Positions 1 to 8,006 of a DNA stretch of 64,000 nt are shown here, piece after piece. The position numbers and the translations under genes were made by a program. The DNA comes from an uncultured Clostridia bacterium (GTDB taxonomy: Bacteria; Bacillota; Clostridia; Oscillospirales; Ruminococcaceae). Numbering within the stretch: position 1 is the stretch's first letter; each line of letters begins with the position of its first letter. The notes under the pieces were generated by a model. It made no database searches and was not told the DNA's origin. It was given only the letters and a program-made list of their open reading frames with translations. Where the stretch lies: positions 62,001-126,000 of the forward strand of contig CANQLR010000001.1 of NCBI GenBank assembly GCA_947624745.1, given 5' to 3'.

Positions 1-1160
1 AGATACCCCGCGAGGTCGCAGATAAATTTCAGCCCCTTAAGCTCGCGGCCGTTCTCAAAGCAGAGCTTGTATGCGCCCTTGGCAGAAAAGGCGGTCTTTT
101 CGCAGTCGGCGCAAAGATAGTCTAAAATCAGCTCGGCGTCGGAGGTCCTGTAGGCCTTCCCGCCCGAGGCGATCTGCAGCCCGCCGTCCTCCAAAATAAA
201 GAAGGAGGGGGCGCGCTTTATTTCGGAAAGAGCCTCGTCGGTGAGGGGGGCTTCCTCCAGATCGACCGCGGGGGCGGCGGCCTCGGAGGGAAGGTCGGCG
301 GCGCGATCGAGCCCCAATCGGTCGAGGAGCTTGAAGCACTCGAGCTCGGTGAGCATTTTCGAGAGCGCCTCGCGGTCGGGCTCGCCGATCTTATATTCGT
401 TAATGTCCTGCGGCACGGGGGCGTCGCGGACGATGGTCGCCAGCCATTTCGACTCGTAGGCGGAGTCTCGGCCGTTTTCGAGCTTCGACCTCACCCCCGG
501 CGAGACCTTGAGCGCCGAAAGGTCGCCGTAAATGTTATCGAGAGAGCCGTACTCGCGGATAAGAGACAGCGCGGTCTTTTCGCCTATGCCGGGAACGCCC
601 TTTATGTTGTCCGAGCTGTCGCCCATAAGCGCCTTTATGTCGGTGAGGCGGGGAGGCTCGACCCCGTAATTTTCCAAAAACAGGGCGCGGTCGTAGTTTA
701 CCGTCTCGCGCATCGAGGAAAACCTTACCGTAACGCCGTCCGAGATGAGCTGCAATATATCGCGGTCGCCCGAGAGGAGGTAAGCCTCGCCGCCCGCATC
801 TTTAAAGAGCTTTGAGACAGAGCCCAGAATGTCGTCGGCCTCGAAGCCGGGGAGCCCGATCACCCTTACGCCGAGGGCGGAAAGAATCTCCTTGACCTTC
901 GGGAGCTGCTGTGCGAGCTCGTCGGGCATTCCGTGGCGGGTGGCCTTATAGTAGTCGCACTTTAAATGGCGGAAGGTCTTTTCCTTCATGTCAAAGGCCA
1001 CGGCGGCGAAATCGGGGGACAAAAGCTCGGTCTCGCGGAGGTAGATGTTCATGAAGCCGGTGATTGCGTTCGTCGGGAAGCCCTTCGAGCTGTTAAGCAC
1101 CTTTATCCCGTAAAACGCGCGGTTGAGTATCGAGTTGCCGTCGACGATCAGTATTCTCAT
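1..1160 (-). CDS. polA: DNA polymerase I, N-terminal part (cut by window start)
   Basis: The reverse strand reads from an ATG at 1160 with AGGAG just upstream and stays open to the window edge (about 386 residues). It begins MRILIVDGNS and carries 5'-nuclease (FEN) motifs: the start of the fold, FEADDILGSV, SGDRDILQL, and GDSSDNIKGVPGIGEKTA (metal sites and helix-hairpin-helix). A diverged 3'-5' exonuclease-like region follows. In the family this enzyme removes Okazaki primers and fills repair gaps; the polymerase domain lies outside the window. A promoter with TATACT (1190-1195) and a weak TTTTCA -35 sits upstream. The ORF track misses the gene because it has no stop inside the window. Confidence 0.95.
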   Translation of the reverse strand, partial: MRILIVDGNSILNRAFYGIKVLNSSKGFPTNAITGFMNIYLRETELLSPDFAAVAFDMKEKTFRHLKCDYYKATRHGMPDELAQQLPKVKEILSALGVRVIGLPGFEADDILGSVSKLFKDAGGEAYLLSGDRDILQLISDGVTVRFSSMRETVNYDRALFLENYGVEPPRLTDIKALMGDSSDNIKGVPGIGEKTALSLIREYGSLDNIYGDLSALKVSPGVRSKLENGRDSAYESKWLATIVRDAPVPQDINEYKIGEPDREALSKMLTELECFKLLDRLGLDRAADLPSEAAAPAVDLEEAPLTDEALSEIKRAPSFFILEDGGLQIASGGKAYRTSDAELILDYLCADCEKTAFSAKGAYKLCFENGRELKGLKFICDLAGY

Positions 1161-1189
1161 CTCAAAATTCTCCTTTCGTTGCTATAAGT

Positions 1190-1218
1190 AGTATAACACA
1201 TTCCGCCGCTCTTGAAAA
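1190..1218 (-). promoter_or_regulatory. Promoter of polA
   Basis: On the minus strand TTTTCA (1213-1218) and TATACT (1190-1195) are 17 nt apart, ending about 30 nt before the polA ATG. The -10 is good and the -35 matches consensus at four of six positions. Confidence 0.55.
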
Positions 1219-1240
1219 GGGGCAGAAAAAATTTTTTCCG

Positions 1241-1275
1241 AAAAAAAGCCCGCCGCAGGCGGGAACCTGCGGCGG
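1241..1275 (-). terminator. Intrinsic terminator after the ECF S-component gene
   Basis: Minus-strand stem CCGCCGCAGG / CCTGCGGCGG with a 6-nt loop, followed by a run of seven T. Confidence 0.85.
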
Positions 1276-1318
1276 AAGGGTGGAAATGAGAGTGAAGAAG
1301 TCATAAATTTATTCTGCA
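1241..1318 (-). ncRNA. Short promoter-to-terminator transcript (candidate sRNA or attenuated leader)
   Basis: A perfect sigma-A promoter (1325-1353) would start transcription near 1318. The RNA then meets a 10-bp stem CCGCCGCAGG/CCTGCGGCGG (1250-1275) followed by seven U (1241-1247), so the product would be about 78 nt. An ATG inside opens a short reading frame that runs through the hairpin toward polA. It may be a small RNA, an attenuated leader of polA, or just the terminator of the ECF gene preceded by a coincidental promoter. The two perfect promoter hexamers argue against coincidence. Function is unknown. Confidence 0.45.
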
Positions 1319-1324
1319 AGTTGC

Positions 1325-1353
1325 ATTATATCACAATTTTCTTCACTTGTCAA
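1325..1353 (-). promoter_or_regulatory. Consensus sigma-A promoter between ECF gene and polA
   Basis: TTGACA (1348-1353), 17-nt spacer, TATAAT (1325-1330) on the minus strand: both hexamers are perfect. It lies 20 nt beyond the ECF gene stop and fires into a terminator about 45 nt downstream of its start site. Confidence 0.8.
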
Positions 1354-1372
1354 GGCCCTGTAAAAAATTTTT

Positions 1373-1960
1373 TCAGACTTTGGCTTTGCGCTTTTTGGCG
1401 TAGTCTATCACCCGGACGATAACCGTGCTGAAGATGAGGTTTATCGGGGTCTCGACGACGAAGTTGAGGCCGGTCATGCCGAACATCATGTAGACGGCGA
1501 GGTTTTCGGCCCCCGCGCCCGCGGCCCAGGTCTTTACGGTGTCAAGGAAGAACACCGCGCAGCCGAGAATGAATATCGCCTTGTTGACGAGCTGGCATGC
1601 GAGGGCGGCCAAAACGGTCGCGACCCAGACGTTTTTCTTCTCCAAAAGCTTATAGACGCCGGCTGCCGCGACGCCCGCGAGCATGCCCTTGAGCATTACG
1701 GTTATGACGGTCCCGGGGATATTTATCGCCAGGAACGTCGCCGCGTCGGTGATGAGAACGACAACGCCGAAGACGAAGCCGAGCCACGCGCCGGCCTTCC
1801 AGCCGTAGAGCGCCGCGCCGACGACTATCGGGACCAGAACGAGGGTAATGCTGAACGGGCCGAGGCGGATGCCTATCGCCATCGACTGCAAAACGATGAC
1901 TATCGCAGTCAGGATGCCCATCATGGTCATTGTCGTGATTTTTTCGTGTGAGTTTGACAT
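1373..1960 (-). CDS. ECF transporter S component (substrate unknown)
   Basis: 195 residues, almost entirely hydrophobic, with about five or six membrane segments and the small size usual for ECF substrate-binding (S) subunits. The N-terminal MTMMGILTAIVIVLQSM and the LGPFSITLVLVPIVVGAALYG region resemble the general ECF S-component fold, in which helix 1 alanine/glycine motifs dock to the EcfT subunit. No EcfA or EcfT is in the window, so it would share an energising module encoded elsewhere (group II ECF). The substrate is probably a vitamin or cofactor precursor, but no diagnostic motif is visible. RBS GGAGG lies upstream of the ATG. It is transcribed alone from a strong promoter through a 138-nt structured leader. 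Confidence 0.8.
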   Translation of the reverse strand: MSNSHEKITTMTMMGILTAIVIVLQSMAIGIRLGPFSITLVLVPIVVGAALYGWKAGAWLGFVFGVVVLITDAATFLAINIPGTVITVMLKGMLAGVAAAGVYKLLEKKNVWVATVLAALACQLVNKAIFILGCAVFFLDTVKTWAAGAGAENLAVYMMFGMTGLNFVVETPINLIFSTVIVRVIDYAKKRKAKV

Positions 1961-2098
1961 AGTTTCTCCTCCAGTGCGGCATGGTATCGACGGCGGGGGC
2001 GGACAGGTTTATACATTTTTTCGCATAATAATTTTGCCGAAAAAAGAGTGAGCGAATCCCGGCAAAAGGTCCGCGGGCCCCGCGCTATCAGCCGTCGG
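1961..2098 (-). ncRNA. Structured 5' leader of the ECF gene (candidate riboswitch)
   Basis: The promoter at 2105-2133 starts transcription near 2098, exactly at the 5' arm of a closing helix. Three nested helices can be drawn on the minus strand: CGACGGC/GCCGTCG (2092-2098 with 1988-1994), GCGGAC/GTCCGC (2070-2075 with 1999-2004) and TTTTGCCG/CGGCAAAA (2061-2068 with 2032-2039). An alternative 8-bp helix TTTTTTCG/CGAAAAAA (2038-2045 with 2016-2023) overlaps and would break the third helix. A competing pair of structures ahead of a vitamin-type transporter is what a riboswitch would look like. I could not match it to TPP, THF, preQ1, cobalamin or other classes by eye. Confidence 0.5.
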
Positions 2099-2104
2099 AA
2101 AATG

Positions 2105-2133
2105 ATTATAATACAATACAGCGAAAGTTTCAA
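2105..2133 (-). promoter_or_regulatory. Promoter of the ECF transporter gene
   Basis: TTGAAA (2128-2133), 17-nt spacer, TATAAT (2105-2110) on the minus strand. Confidence 0.8.
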
Positions 2134-2244
2134 GCCCCCTTCGGCAATTTCGTAGCCATACACAATTTTTCAACAAAGCGTGGGAGGGTTTGTGTGGTTT
2201 TTATAGGGGTTTATGCAATAGAATGAATAAATATACATGGGGAG

Positions 2245-3050
2245 GAGTGGTAATGGGTGGGGGTGAGGCTGATGCTCGGGTGGGGCGAAGCCCCGAGGCG
2301 CCCACGGAGTGGGCGCCGACTGCGCACGAAGTGAGCAGGGCGGCAGTGGAACTGCCGACGGGGCTTCGCCACGCGGGCTCTATGATTTGTGACTATGGCG
2401 CAGTAAAGTGAAGAGCTGTACGTGAAAGTAGGGGCGGGGATGCTGCGTTCATTTGAAAGGGTGTGGAGAGGCACCTCGGGGCGAAGCCCCATGCGCGGAG
2501 TGGGCGGCAGGGACTTCGCTACGCGGGGGCTGCACTTTTGGTGCGGTGAGGCAGTGGGCGAAGCCCGTGTGCGCCTGCGTAGCAGGCGCACCGCCCTCCG
2601 AGCTTGCTCGGAGGGCATGGCGGCAGCCCCGCTGCCGCCCGGGCTTCGCCCGCACGCGCATACAAAGTTCCCCCTCCCACCGGGAGGGGGCTAACGCTAA
2701 TTTGGAGGTCTGCTCAAACCTTGCTGGGGGAGGGCGCTTAAAATAGCATGAGCGAGCTCGCGAGCGAATACCTTATAGCAGCCCATGCGGGGTCTGCTCA
2801 AGCGTATGGGGGTTACAGAAAGTTCAGCGCACGGCTTGAACCGCTAAGGTACTGCTGACCCGCATGGGCGAAGCCCTTAGCGCGTTTTCAACGCGCTACC
2901 CGCCGTTGCACAGTTTTCAGAATTTTGCTGCATGTCGAATTTTCCACCCTTTAAAAGGTCTGCACAAATCTTTTCTACGGCGGACAACATTCGCTTCGCG
3001 AATGTTGGGGCTTCGCCCCGGTCCCCCCCCGCCAAATAACCCCTCCCCCA
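2245..3050. repeat. Mosaic hairpin-repeat block 1
   Basis: No gene. Two three-hairpin junction elements (2284-2370; 2556-2652) each have outer arms GGCGAAGCCC/GGGCTTCGCC around perfect hairpins such as GCCCTCCGAGC-tt-GCTCGGAGGGC and GGCGGCAGC-ccc-GCTGCCGCC. A polypurine hairpin CCCTCCC-accg-GGGAGGG follows, then an inverted copy of the AAGGTATTCGCT...GCTCATGCTAT module (about 2745-2790). Last is a two-hairpin element (2866-3019) with arms TAGCGCGTT-ttc-AACGCGCTA and CAACATTCGC-ttc-GCGAATGTTG. ORFs called here are shadows of palindromic GC-rich DNA. Confidence 0.8.
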
Positions 3051-3058
3051 AAAAACAC

Positions 3059-3087
3059 TTGCAATTTTTGAGCATTTGTGGTATAAT
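3059..3087 (+). promoter_or_regulatory. Promoter of the Nudix hydrolase gene
   Basis: TTGCAA (3059-3064), 17-nt spacer, TATAAT (3082-3087), about 80 nt before the chosen ATG. Confidence 0.75.
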
Positions 3088-3166
3088 ACAAGGGAATATT
3101 GAAAATCGCGGGAAATTCGCCGTAGTTAGGAGGCGGCGGGCTTCTTTTGCGGGAAAGGTAAAAATC

Positions 3167-3586
3167 ATGTTGCATGAAAAATCCTGCGGCGCGATCGTCT
3201 ACCGCAAGTTTCACGGCAACACCGAGATCCTTCTCATAAAACACATAAACAGCGGTCACTGGTCCTTCCCCAAGGGCCACGTCGAGCCCGGTGAGACCGA
3301 GGTCGAGACCGCAAAACGGGAGATCATGGAGGAAACCGGCATCGACGTCATCATCGACCCGAGCTTCCGCGAGACCGTCTCGTATTCGCCCAAACGCGGC
3401 ACCCAAAAGGTCGTCGTATACTTTTTGGCGAAGGCGAAAAATTCCGATTATGTGGCTCAGGAGGACGAGATCGCCGAGATCCGGTGGATCGAGATCGGCC
3501 GGGCAGGCACGGTGCTGACCTACGAAAACGACAAGAGCATAGTGAGCAAAGCGCGGACCGTCCTTTCGGTGCGAAAGCAGAGCTGA
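3167..3586 (+). CDS. Nudix hydrolase (Ap4A-hydrolase/MutT-like)
   Basis: 139 residues. The Nudix box is complete: GHVEPGETEVETAKREIMEETG fits GX5EX7REUXEEXGU, with the metal-binding glutamates present, at about residues 38-60. The following QKVVVYFLAKAKN and EIAEIRWI strands are typical of bacterial bis(5'-nucleosyl)-tetraphosphatases, so Ap4A-type hydrolysis is the likeliest activity, though Nudix substrates are hard to predict. The ATG at 3167 is chosen because the family starts with a strand such as EKSCGAIVY, AAAGG lies upstream, and the promoter ends at 3087. The longer ORF in the track begins upstream of that promoter. A terminator follows. The gene is monocistronic. Confidence 0.88.
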   Translation: MLHEKSCGAIVYRKFHGNTEILLIKHINSGHWSFPKGHVEPGETEVETAKREIMEETGIDVIIDPSFRETVSYSPKRGTQKVVVYFLAKAKNSDYVAQEDEIAEIRWIEIGRAGTVLTYENDKSIVSKARTVLSVRKQS

Positions 3587-3645
3587 CCAAACCGAAGCGC
3601 GTGCGGACGACAGAGCGGATCAAAAGCAGGCAGACAAAAAACAAA

Positions 3646-3675
3646 GGCAGTCCCGCAAGGCGGCTGTCTTTTTTC
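3646..3675 (+). terminator. Terminator after Nudix gene
   Basis: Stem built from GGCAG..CCGC-aag-GCGG..CTGTC followed by TTTTTT. Confidence 0.7.
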
Positions 3676-3725
3676 GTGAGGAGGCGTAAGGCGCGCAGCC
3701 GGGTCAAAAAAGTTTGAAAAACCCC

Positions 3726-3754
3726 TTGACAAACGGCGCTTGCTTTGTTATAAT
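3726..3754 (+). promoter_or_regulatory. Promoter of tRNA-Lys
   Basis: Perfect TTGACA (3726-3731) and TATAAT (3749-3754) with a 17-nt spacer, 12 nt before the tRNA. Confidence 0.9.
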
Positions 3755-3766
3755 ATTTAGGCTATC

Positions 3767-3842
3767 GAACCATTAGCTCAGTTGGCAGAGCATTTGACTT
3801 TTAATCAAAGGGTCTGGAGTTCGAATCTCCAATGGTTCACCA
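3767..3842 (+). tRNA. tRNA-Lys (anticodon UUU)
   Basis: 76 nt including an encoded CCA (3840-3842). The acceptor stem GAACCAT pairs with ATGGTTC. The anticodon stem TTTGA/TCAAA encloses loop CTTTTAA with anticodon TTT, and the T loop is TTCGAAT. It stands alone between its own promoter and terminator. Confidence 0.97.
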
Positions 3843-3844
3843 CG

Positions 3845-3877
3845 CCGCCGCAAGTAAGCTTGCGGCGGTTTTGTTTT
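3845..3877 (+). terminator. Terminator of tRNA-Lys
   Basis: Perfect 10-bp stem CCGCCGCAAG-taag-CTTGCGGCGG followed by TTTTGTTTTT. Confidence 0.92.
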
Positions 3878-3884
3878 TGAGTGA

Positions 3885-5040
3885 AGCTGCTTTTTGTGTG
3901 GGGGTGGATAGTGAAGAGGTGTGCGTATAAGTAGGCTTCGGGCGAGGAGTTTAAGGGGCTATTTCACGGAGGGGAGAGGGATGGGAGTTGCGACGAAGGG
4001 CGAAACCCGAGTGCGCACTGCCCGCCGCGCGAGCGCGGCGGGTGCGGCGGCAGCGAAGCTGCCGCCCGGGCTTCGCCACGCAGGATCAGCACTTTTGGAG
4101 CGTGGAGCCAGGAATGGCGGCGAGAGTAAGTAGGGGCAGGAAAGCTGTGTTCATCTGCAAAGGTTGTGGAGAGGCGCTGAACGGGGCGAAGCCCCAAAGC
4201 CCATGAAATGGGCTTTGTCCGCCGCTCCTAAGTTCTTCAGAGACCTGTTAAAAGGTAGTAATTTCGACATTTTGCAAATTCACAAATTTGACGAACGGCG
4301 GGAAGCACGTCGGAGACGTGCTTAGGGCTTCGCCCCCGCCTCCTGCGCCTTGCAAAATTTCGCGATAAACCCACATGGGTTGCCATAAGGTATTCGCTTC
4401 GCTCATGCTATCTTTAGCCCCCTCCCCCTTCCCCTCCCCGATGGGGAGGGGGTAGTCCATCGCACTTTGGAGCAAAAATTGTAAGGGGTGAGCAGAACAT
4501 GGGCAAACTGTAAAACGTATTCACTCGCACGCTCTCTCATGCTATTTTCAGCCCCACCCCCTCTAAGCTTGTGCCGAATTATGACTATGAGAAATCCCCT
4601 CCCGGTGGGAGGGGGCACTTTGTAATGCATGCGCGGGTAGGCGAAGTCCCGAGGCGGCTCCGCTGCCGCCGTGCCCGCCGAGCAAGCTCTGCGGGCGGGT
4701 GCGCACTCCGTGTGCACCCCGGGACTTCGCCACCGGCCGCGAGCAGACCCCCCGTTGCGAAGCCCTTGCGCGGGACCCTGTCCCGCGCGGCCGGGAGGCT
4801 GCGCCTCCCGGCCTGACGGACACTCCGTGTCCGTCAGGGGCTTTGCCCCTCCAATCATCACCTTTCGCAAAGTTTCGCGAAAACGCCCGCTTTCCTGACT
4901 CTGCTTGCACGTGCAGACTCGCACTTTTTTTCGTTACCGCAGCAAAGCGCCCCTCCCCCGCTTAAACAACCCTCCCCCAAGCCCCGCCGTTTTCGGCCAC
5001 ATAACTCCCTCCCCCTAATCGCAACGCAAAATCCCCCGCC
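3885..5040. repeat. Mosaic hairpin-repeat block 2
   Basis: No gene. Three-hairpin element at 3998-4077 and two-hairpin element at 4183-4336, with arms AAAGCCCAT-gaa-ATGGGCTTT and AAGCACGTC-gga-GACGTGCTT. The GGTATTCGCTTCGCTCATGC module lies at about 4387, with polypurine hairpins at about 4427 and 4598. A second three-hairpin element (4640-4731) has closing arms GGCGAAGTCCC/GGGACTTCGCC, both sides changed together relative to the usual GGCGAAGCCC/GGGCTTCGCC. A third, looser set of hairpins runs 4757-4849. I see no gene between tRNA-Lys and the xylanase. Confidence 0.8.
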
Positions 5041-5150
5041 CAATCAGGCGAGGGATTATACTATAAGTATAAATTTTACGTTCTGCTTTTTGCTTACTCC
5101 GCTTCGGCCAATTTGTCTAATTTTCCCTTTTTTCGCCTTGCGCGTCGCCG

Positions 5151-6200
5151 TCAGAACTCAATGATCGCCTTCAGCGCGTCCTTGGGCCGGTAATTTTCGT
5201 CAAAGAGGAGGGGGTAGTTGCGGCGGTGCTCCTCGTTCTTGAAGCCGTTCAGCCAGCTGTGGCGGTCCGAGACTCCCCAGACCGTGACGTTCTCGATGAC
5301 CCCCTTGAACTCGCGGAAAATGCCGAAAATACGGCGATATGTCTCTGTGACCTTGTTCTGAAGATCCTCGGGAGGCAACGCTGTCGGGTTCTTCCAGTCG
5401 ATACAGTTGACGTCGAGTTCGGTGATGTGAAGCTTTAAACCGGTGTCGGCGTACATCCCGAGGGAGCGTTTGATCTCCTCAAAATCCTTATCGCCCATTA
5501 ACGCGTTAATGTGGCATTGGCAGCCGATGACGTCCACCAAATTGCGCTCCTTGAGCCTCCCGACGAGCTTTAAAATGCTCTCGCGCTTCTGCGGATTATA
5601 CTCATTGTAATCGTTGCAGCAGAGCTCGGCGTCGGGGAAATACTGCCTCGCGAGCGCGTAGATGTCGAGCAGATAGTCGTCGCCCAGCTTCTCCTTAAAG
5701 ACGGTCTGGCGCAGGTATCCGCCGTGGTCGTCGACCGCCTCGTTCACGACGTCCCAGCAGTAGCAATCGGGGAAGTGCTGCGACACCAAATTAAAGTGCG
5801 AAAGCGTGTTTTTCCTGATCTCCTCGGCGGTGAGCTGCTCGAAGATCCCCCACGGATAGCTCGCGTGCCACATCAAATTGTGTCCGCGGACGGCGATTCC
5901 GTGCTCCTTCGCGAAGCGGTAGATCTTGTCGGCGGGCGCGAAATCGGTCTCGAGCGACGGGTCGACGAACCTTTCGCGGCGGGTGATGACCGGCGGATCG
6001 GGCTTCTCGCCACGGCGCATTTTGCGGAAATCCGGGCGGGGGTAGTCGTGCGGGTGGATCGAATTGTACTTCATTTCGTTTTCGCATGTCACAGTGTTGA
6101 AGTGTTCTGCGACGGTGCTTGCGGCCTCGTCGAGCCAGTGGGCAGAGACTGCCGCGCCGACGGTGAAATAGTTTTTGTAGGCTTCCTTAAGTGTTTGCAT
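5151..6200 (-). CDS. Endo-1,4-beta-xylanase, glycoside hydrolase family 10
   Basis: 349 residues, about the size of a single GH10 barrel. The catalytic acid/base is in DVVNEAVDD (Glu about 154) and the nucleophile in HITELDV (Glu about 261). RGHNLMWH, HFNTVTCENEMK and the C-terminal VTVWGVSDRHSW match the GH10 strand motifs. There is no signal peptide and no carbohydrate-binding module, so it probably acts inside the cell on imported xylo-oligosaccharides. RBS AAGGAAGTGAG precedes the ATG. It stands alone between serS and a repeat block, with a period-7 pyrimidine tract directly upstream of its RBS. No transporter or xylose genes are nearby. Confidence 0.93.
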   Translation of the reverse strand: MQTLKEAYKNYFTVGAAVSAHWLDEAASTVAEHFNTVTCENEMKYNSIHPHDYPRPDFRKMRRGEKPDPPVITRRERFVDPSLETDFAPADKIYRFAKEHGIAVRGHNLMWHASYPWGIFEQLTAEEIRKNTLSHFNLVSQHFPDCYCWDVVNEAVDDHGGYLRQTVFKEKLGDDYLLDIYALARQYFPDAELCCNDYNEYNPQKRESILKLVGRLKERNLVDVIGCQCHINALMGDKDFEEIKRSLGMYADTGLKLHITELDVNCIDWKNPTALPPEDLQNKVTETYRRIFGIFREFKGVIENVTVWGVSDRHSWLNGFKNEEHRRNYPLLFDENYRPKDALKAIIEF

Positions 6201-6218
6201 GGCTGCTCACTTCCTTTT

Positions 6219-6675
6219 AGATGATAGAGGGTTAGAGTGTTAGAGGATAGATTTTGGGTGGTGGACGTGACGGTTTGAGTGGATATGTATGTGGTTGAGT
6301 GTGGTGCGCAAGCCGGGTAATAATGGGGCTGACTTCTGATTTCTGAATTCTGCGGGTCTGACGGGGGCGAAGCCCCAACGCTCGCGAAGCGAGTATTGTC
6401 CGCCGCGTGGGAGTATACGGGAGTGCGAATTTAAAGCTTTTTGGGTAGAGTTTGAGCGAAGTTTTTAACTTTGTGCAGGCGGCGGGACGCGCGCCGGAGG
6501 CGCGCGTAGGGCTTCGCCACGTGTAGTGCCTCTCCCCCGCCCCGGTTTTTAGGCCGGCCTTTGCGGCTCTGTCCGGCGGGCGACGGACTTTGGTGCGTTG
6601 AGGGAAGTTGGGTGGGTGCCGCGGGCGAAGCCTCGCGGCGGCAGCGGAGCTGCCGCCGGGGCTTCGCCCCCCTGC
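6219..6675. repeat. Mosaic repeat block 3 with heptad tracts
   Basis: No gene. A pyrimidine period-7 tract on the minus strand (6219-6262) lies just upstream of the xylanase RBS, and a short TCTGAYY-type tract at about 6330-6353. A two-hairpin element (6364-6518) has arms CAACGCTCGC-gaa-GCGAGTATTG and ACGCGCGCC-gga-GGCGCGCGT. A one-hairpin element (about 6619-6670) is built on GGCGGCAGC-gga-GCTGCCGCC. It abuts the 3' end of serS. Confidence 0.75.
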
Positions 6676-6679
6676 CGCC

Positions 6680-7963
6680 CTAATTCTTCCTAATTTCTTC
6701 CATTCCGCCCATGTACGGCCTCAGCGCCTCGGGGATCGCTACAGACCCGTCGGCCCGCAGGTTGTTCTCCAAAAACGCGATCAGCATCCTCGGCGGCGCG
6801 ACCACCGTGTTGTTCAGAGTGTGCGCGAAATATTTCCCCTTCTCGCCGTTGACGCGGATCTTGAGCCTTCTCGCCTGCGCGTCCGAAAGGTTCGAGCAGG
6901 ACCCGACCTCGAAGTATTTCTGCTGCCTCGGGCTCCATGCCTCGACGTCGACCGACTTGACCTTGAGGTCCGCAAGATCGCCGGTGCAGCACTCGAGCGT
7001 ACGGACGGGAATGTCCAACGTGCGGAAGAAGTCTACCGTATTTTGCAGAAGCTTCCAGAACCACTCGTGGCTCTCCTCCGGCTTGCAGACGACGATCATC
7101 TCCTGCTTCTCGAACTGGTGAATGCGGTAGACGCCGCGCTCCTCGATGCCGTGGGCGCCCTTTTCCTTGCGGAAGCATGGCGAATAGCTCGTCAGGGTCA
7201 GCGGCAGGTCCTTTTCGTCGATGATCTGGTCGATAAATCTGCCTATCATCGAGTGCTCCGAAGTCCCAATGAGGTAGAGGTCCTCCCCCTCGATCTTATA
7301 CATCATCGCGTCCATTTCGGCGAAGCTCATGACCCCCTGGGCGACCGCCGAGCGGATCATAAACGGCGGCACGCAGTAGGTAAACCCGCGCCCTATCATG
7401 AAATCTCGTGCGTAGCTTAATATCGACGAGTGAAGCCTCGCGATGTCGCCCATAAGGTAGTAGAACCCGTTTCCTGCGACCCTTCTTGCCGAGTCCATGT
7501 CTACCCCGGCCAAATTTTCCATAATTTCGGTGTGATACGGGATCTCGAAATCCGGCACTTTGGGCTCGCCGAACCGCTTCAGCTCGACGTTTTCGCTGTC
7601 GTCGCGGCCCACCGGCACGTCGTCGTCGACGATGTTCGGGATCCTCATCATTATAGATGTTATTTTTTCCTGAAGCTCCTCCTCGAGCTTTTCAAGCTCC
7701 GCCAGGCGCTTTGCGTTGTCCGAGACCTGCTTTTTTACCGCCTCGGCCTCCTCCTTTTTGCCCTGCCCCATCAGCGCTCCGATCTGCTTTGAGAGGCGGT
7801 TTCTGTCCGCCCGAAGCCCGTCCGCCTCGGTAATCGCGGCGCGGTTCTTTTGGTCGAGGTCGATCACCTCGTCGACCAGCGGCAGCTTCTCGTCCTGGAA
7901 CTTCTTTTTGATGTTTTCTTTGACCTTTTCGGGGTTTTCGCGTACAAATCTTAGATCAAGCAT
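6680..7963 (-). CDS. serS: Seryl-tRNA synthetase
   Basis: 427 residues, normal for the family. It starts MLDLRFVRENPEKVKENIKKK and has the N-terminal two-helix coiled-coil arm (about 30-100) that grips the long variable arm of tRNA-Ser. The class II catalytic core shows motif 2 (SPCFRKEKGAHGIEERGVYRIHQF) and motif 3 (VAPPRMLIAFLENN). It charges tRNA-Ser in the cytoplasm. The gene is 43 nt downstream of parB and probably shares its transcript; a parS site lies in the gap. No T-box leader is visible upstream. RBS AAGGAG. Confidence 0.97.
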   Translation of the reverse strand: MLDLRFVRENPEKVKENIKKKFQDEKLPLVDEVIDLDQKNRAAITEADGLRADRNRLSKQIGALMGQGKKEEAEAVKKQVSDNAKRLAELEKLEEELQEKITSIMMRIPNIVDDDVPVGRDDSENVELKRFGEPKVPDFEIPYHTEIMENLAGVDMDSARRVAGNGFYYLMGDIARLHSSILSYARDFMIGRGFTYCVPPFMIRSAVAQGVMSFAEMDAMMYKIEGEDLYLIGTSEHSMIGRFIDQIIDEKDLPLTLTSYSPCFRKEKGAHGIEERGVYRIHQFEKQEMIVVCKPEESHEWFWKLLQNTVDFFRTLDIPVRTLECCTGDLADLKVKSVDVEAWSPRQQKYFEVGSCSNLSDAQARRLKIRVNGEKGKYFAHTLNNTVVAPPRMLIAFLENNLRADGSVAIPEALRPYMGGMEEIRKN

Positions 7964-7983
7964 GGTTTTTCTCCTTTTAAAAA

Positions 7984-7999
7984 TGTTTCACGTGAAACA
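7984..7999. promoter_or_regulatory. parS site 1
   Basis: TGTTTCACGTGAAACA, a perfect 16-bp palindrome identical to the conserved ParB-binding parS consensus. It lies between parB and serS. Confidence 0.95.
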
Positions 8000-8006
8000 A
8001 TTACTT

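Noticed and set aside
1961-2098. Assignment of the ECF leader to a THF or preQ1 riboswitch
   Set aside because: The conserved core sequences of those classes are not present by eye; left as a candidate of unknown class.
3885-5040. Possible CRISPR array (repeated short palindromes)
   Set aside because: The spacing is irregular, the repeats are themselves variable hairpins, there are no unique spacers of constant length and no cas genes in the window.
7964-8006. T-box leader for serS
   Set aside because: The gap to parB is 43 nt and holds only a parS site and the RBS; there is no room for a T-box.
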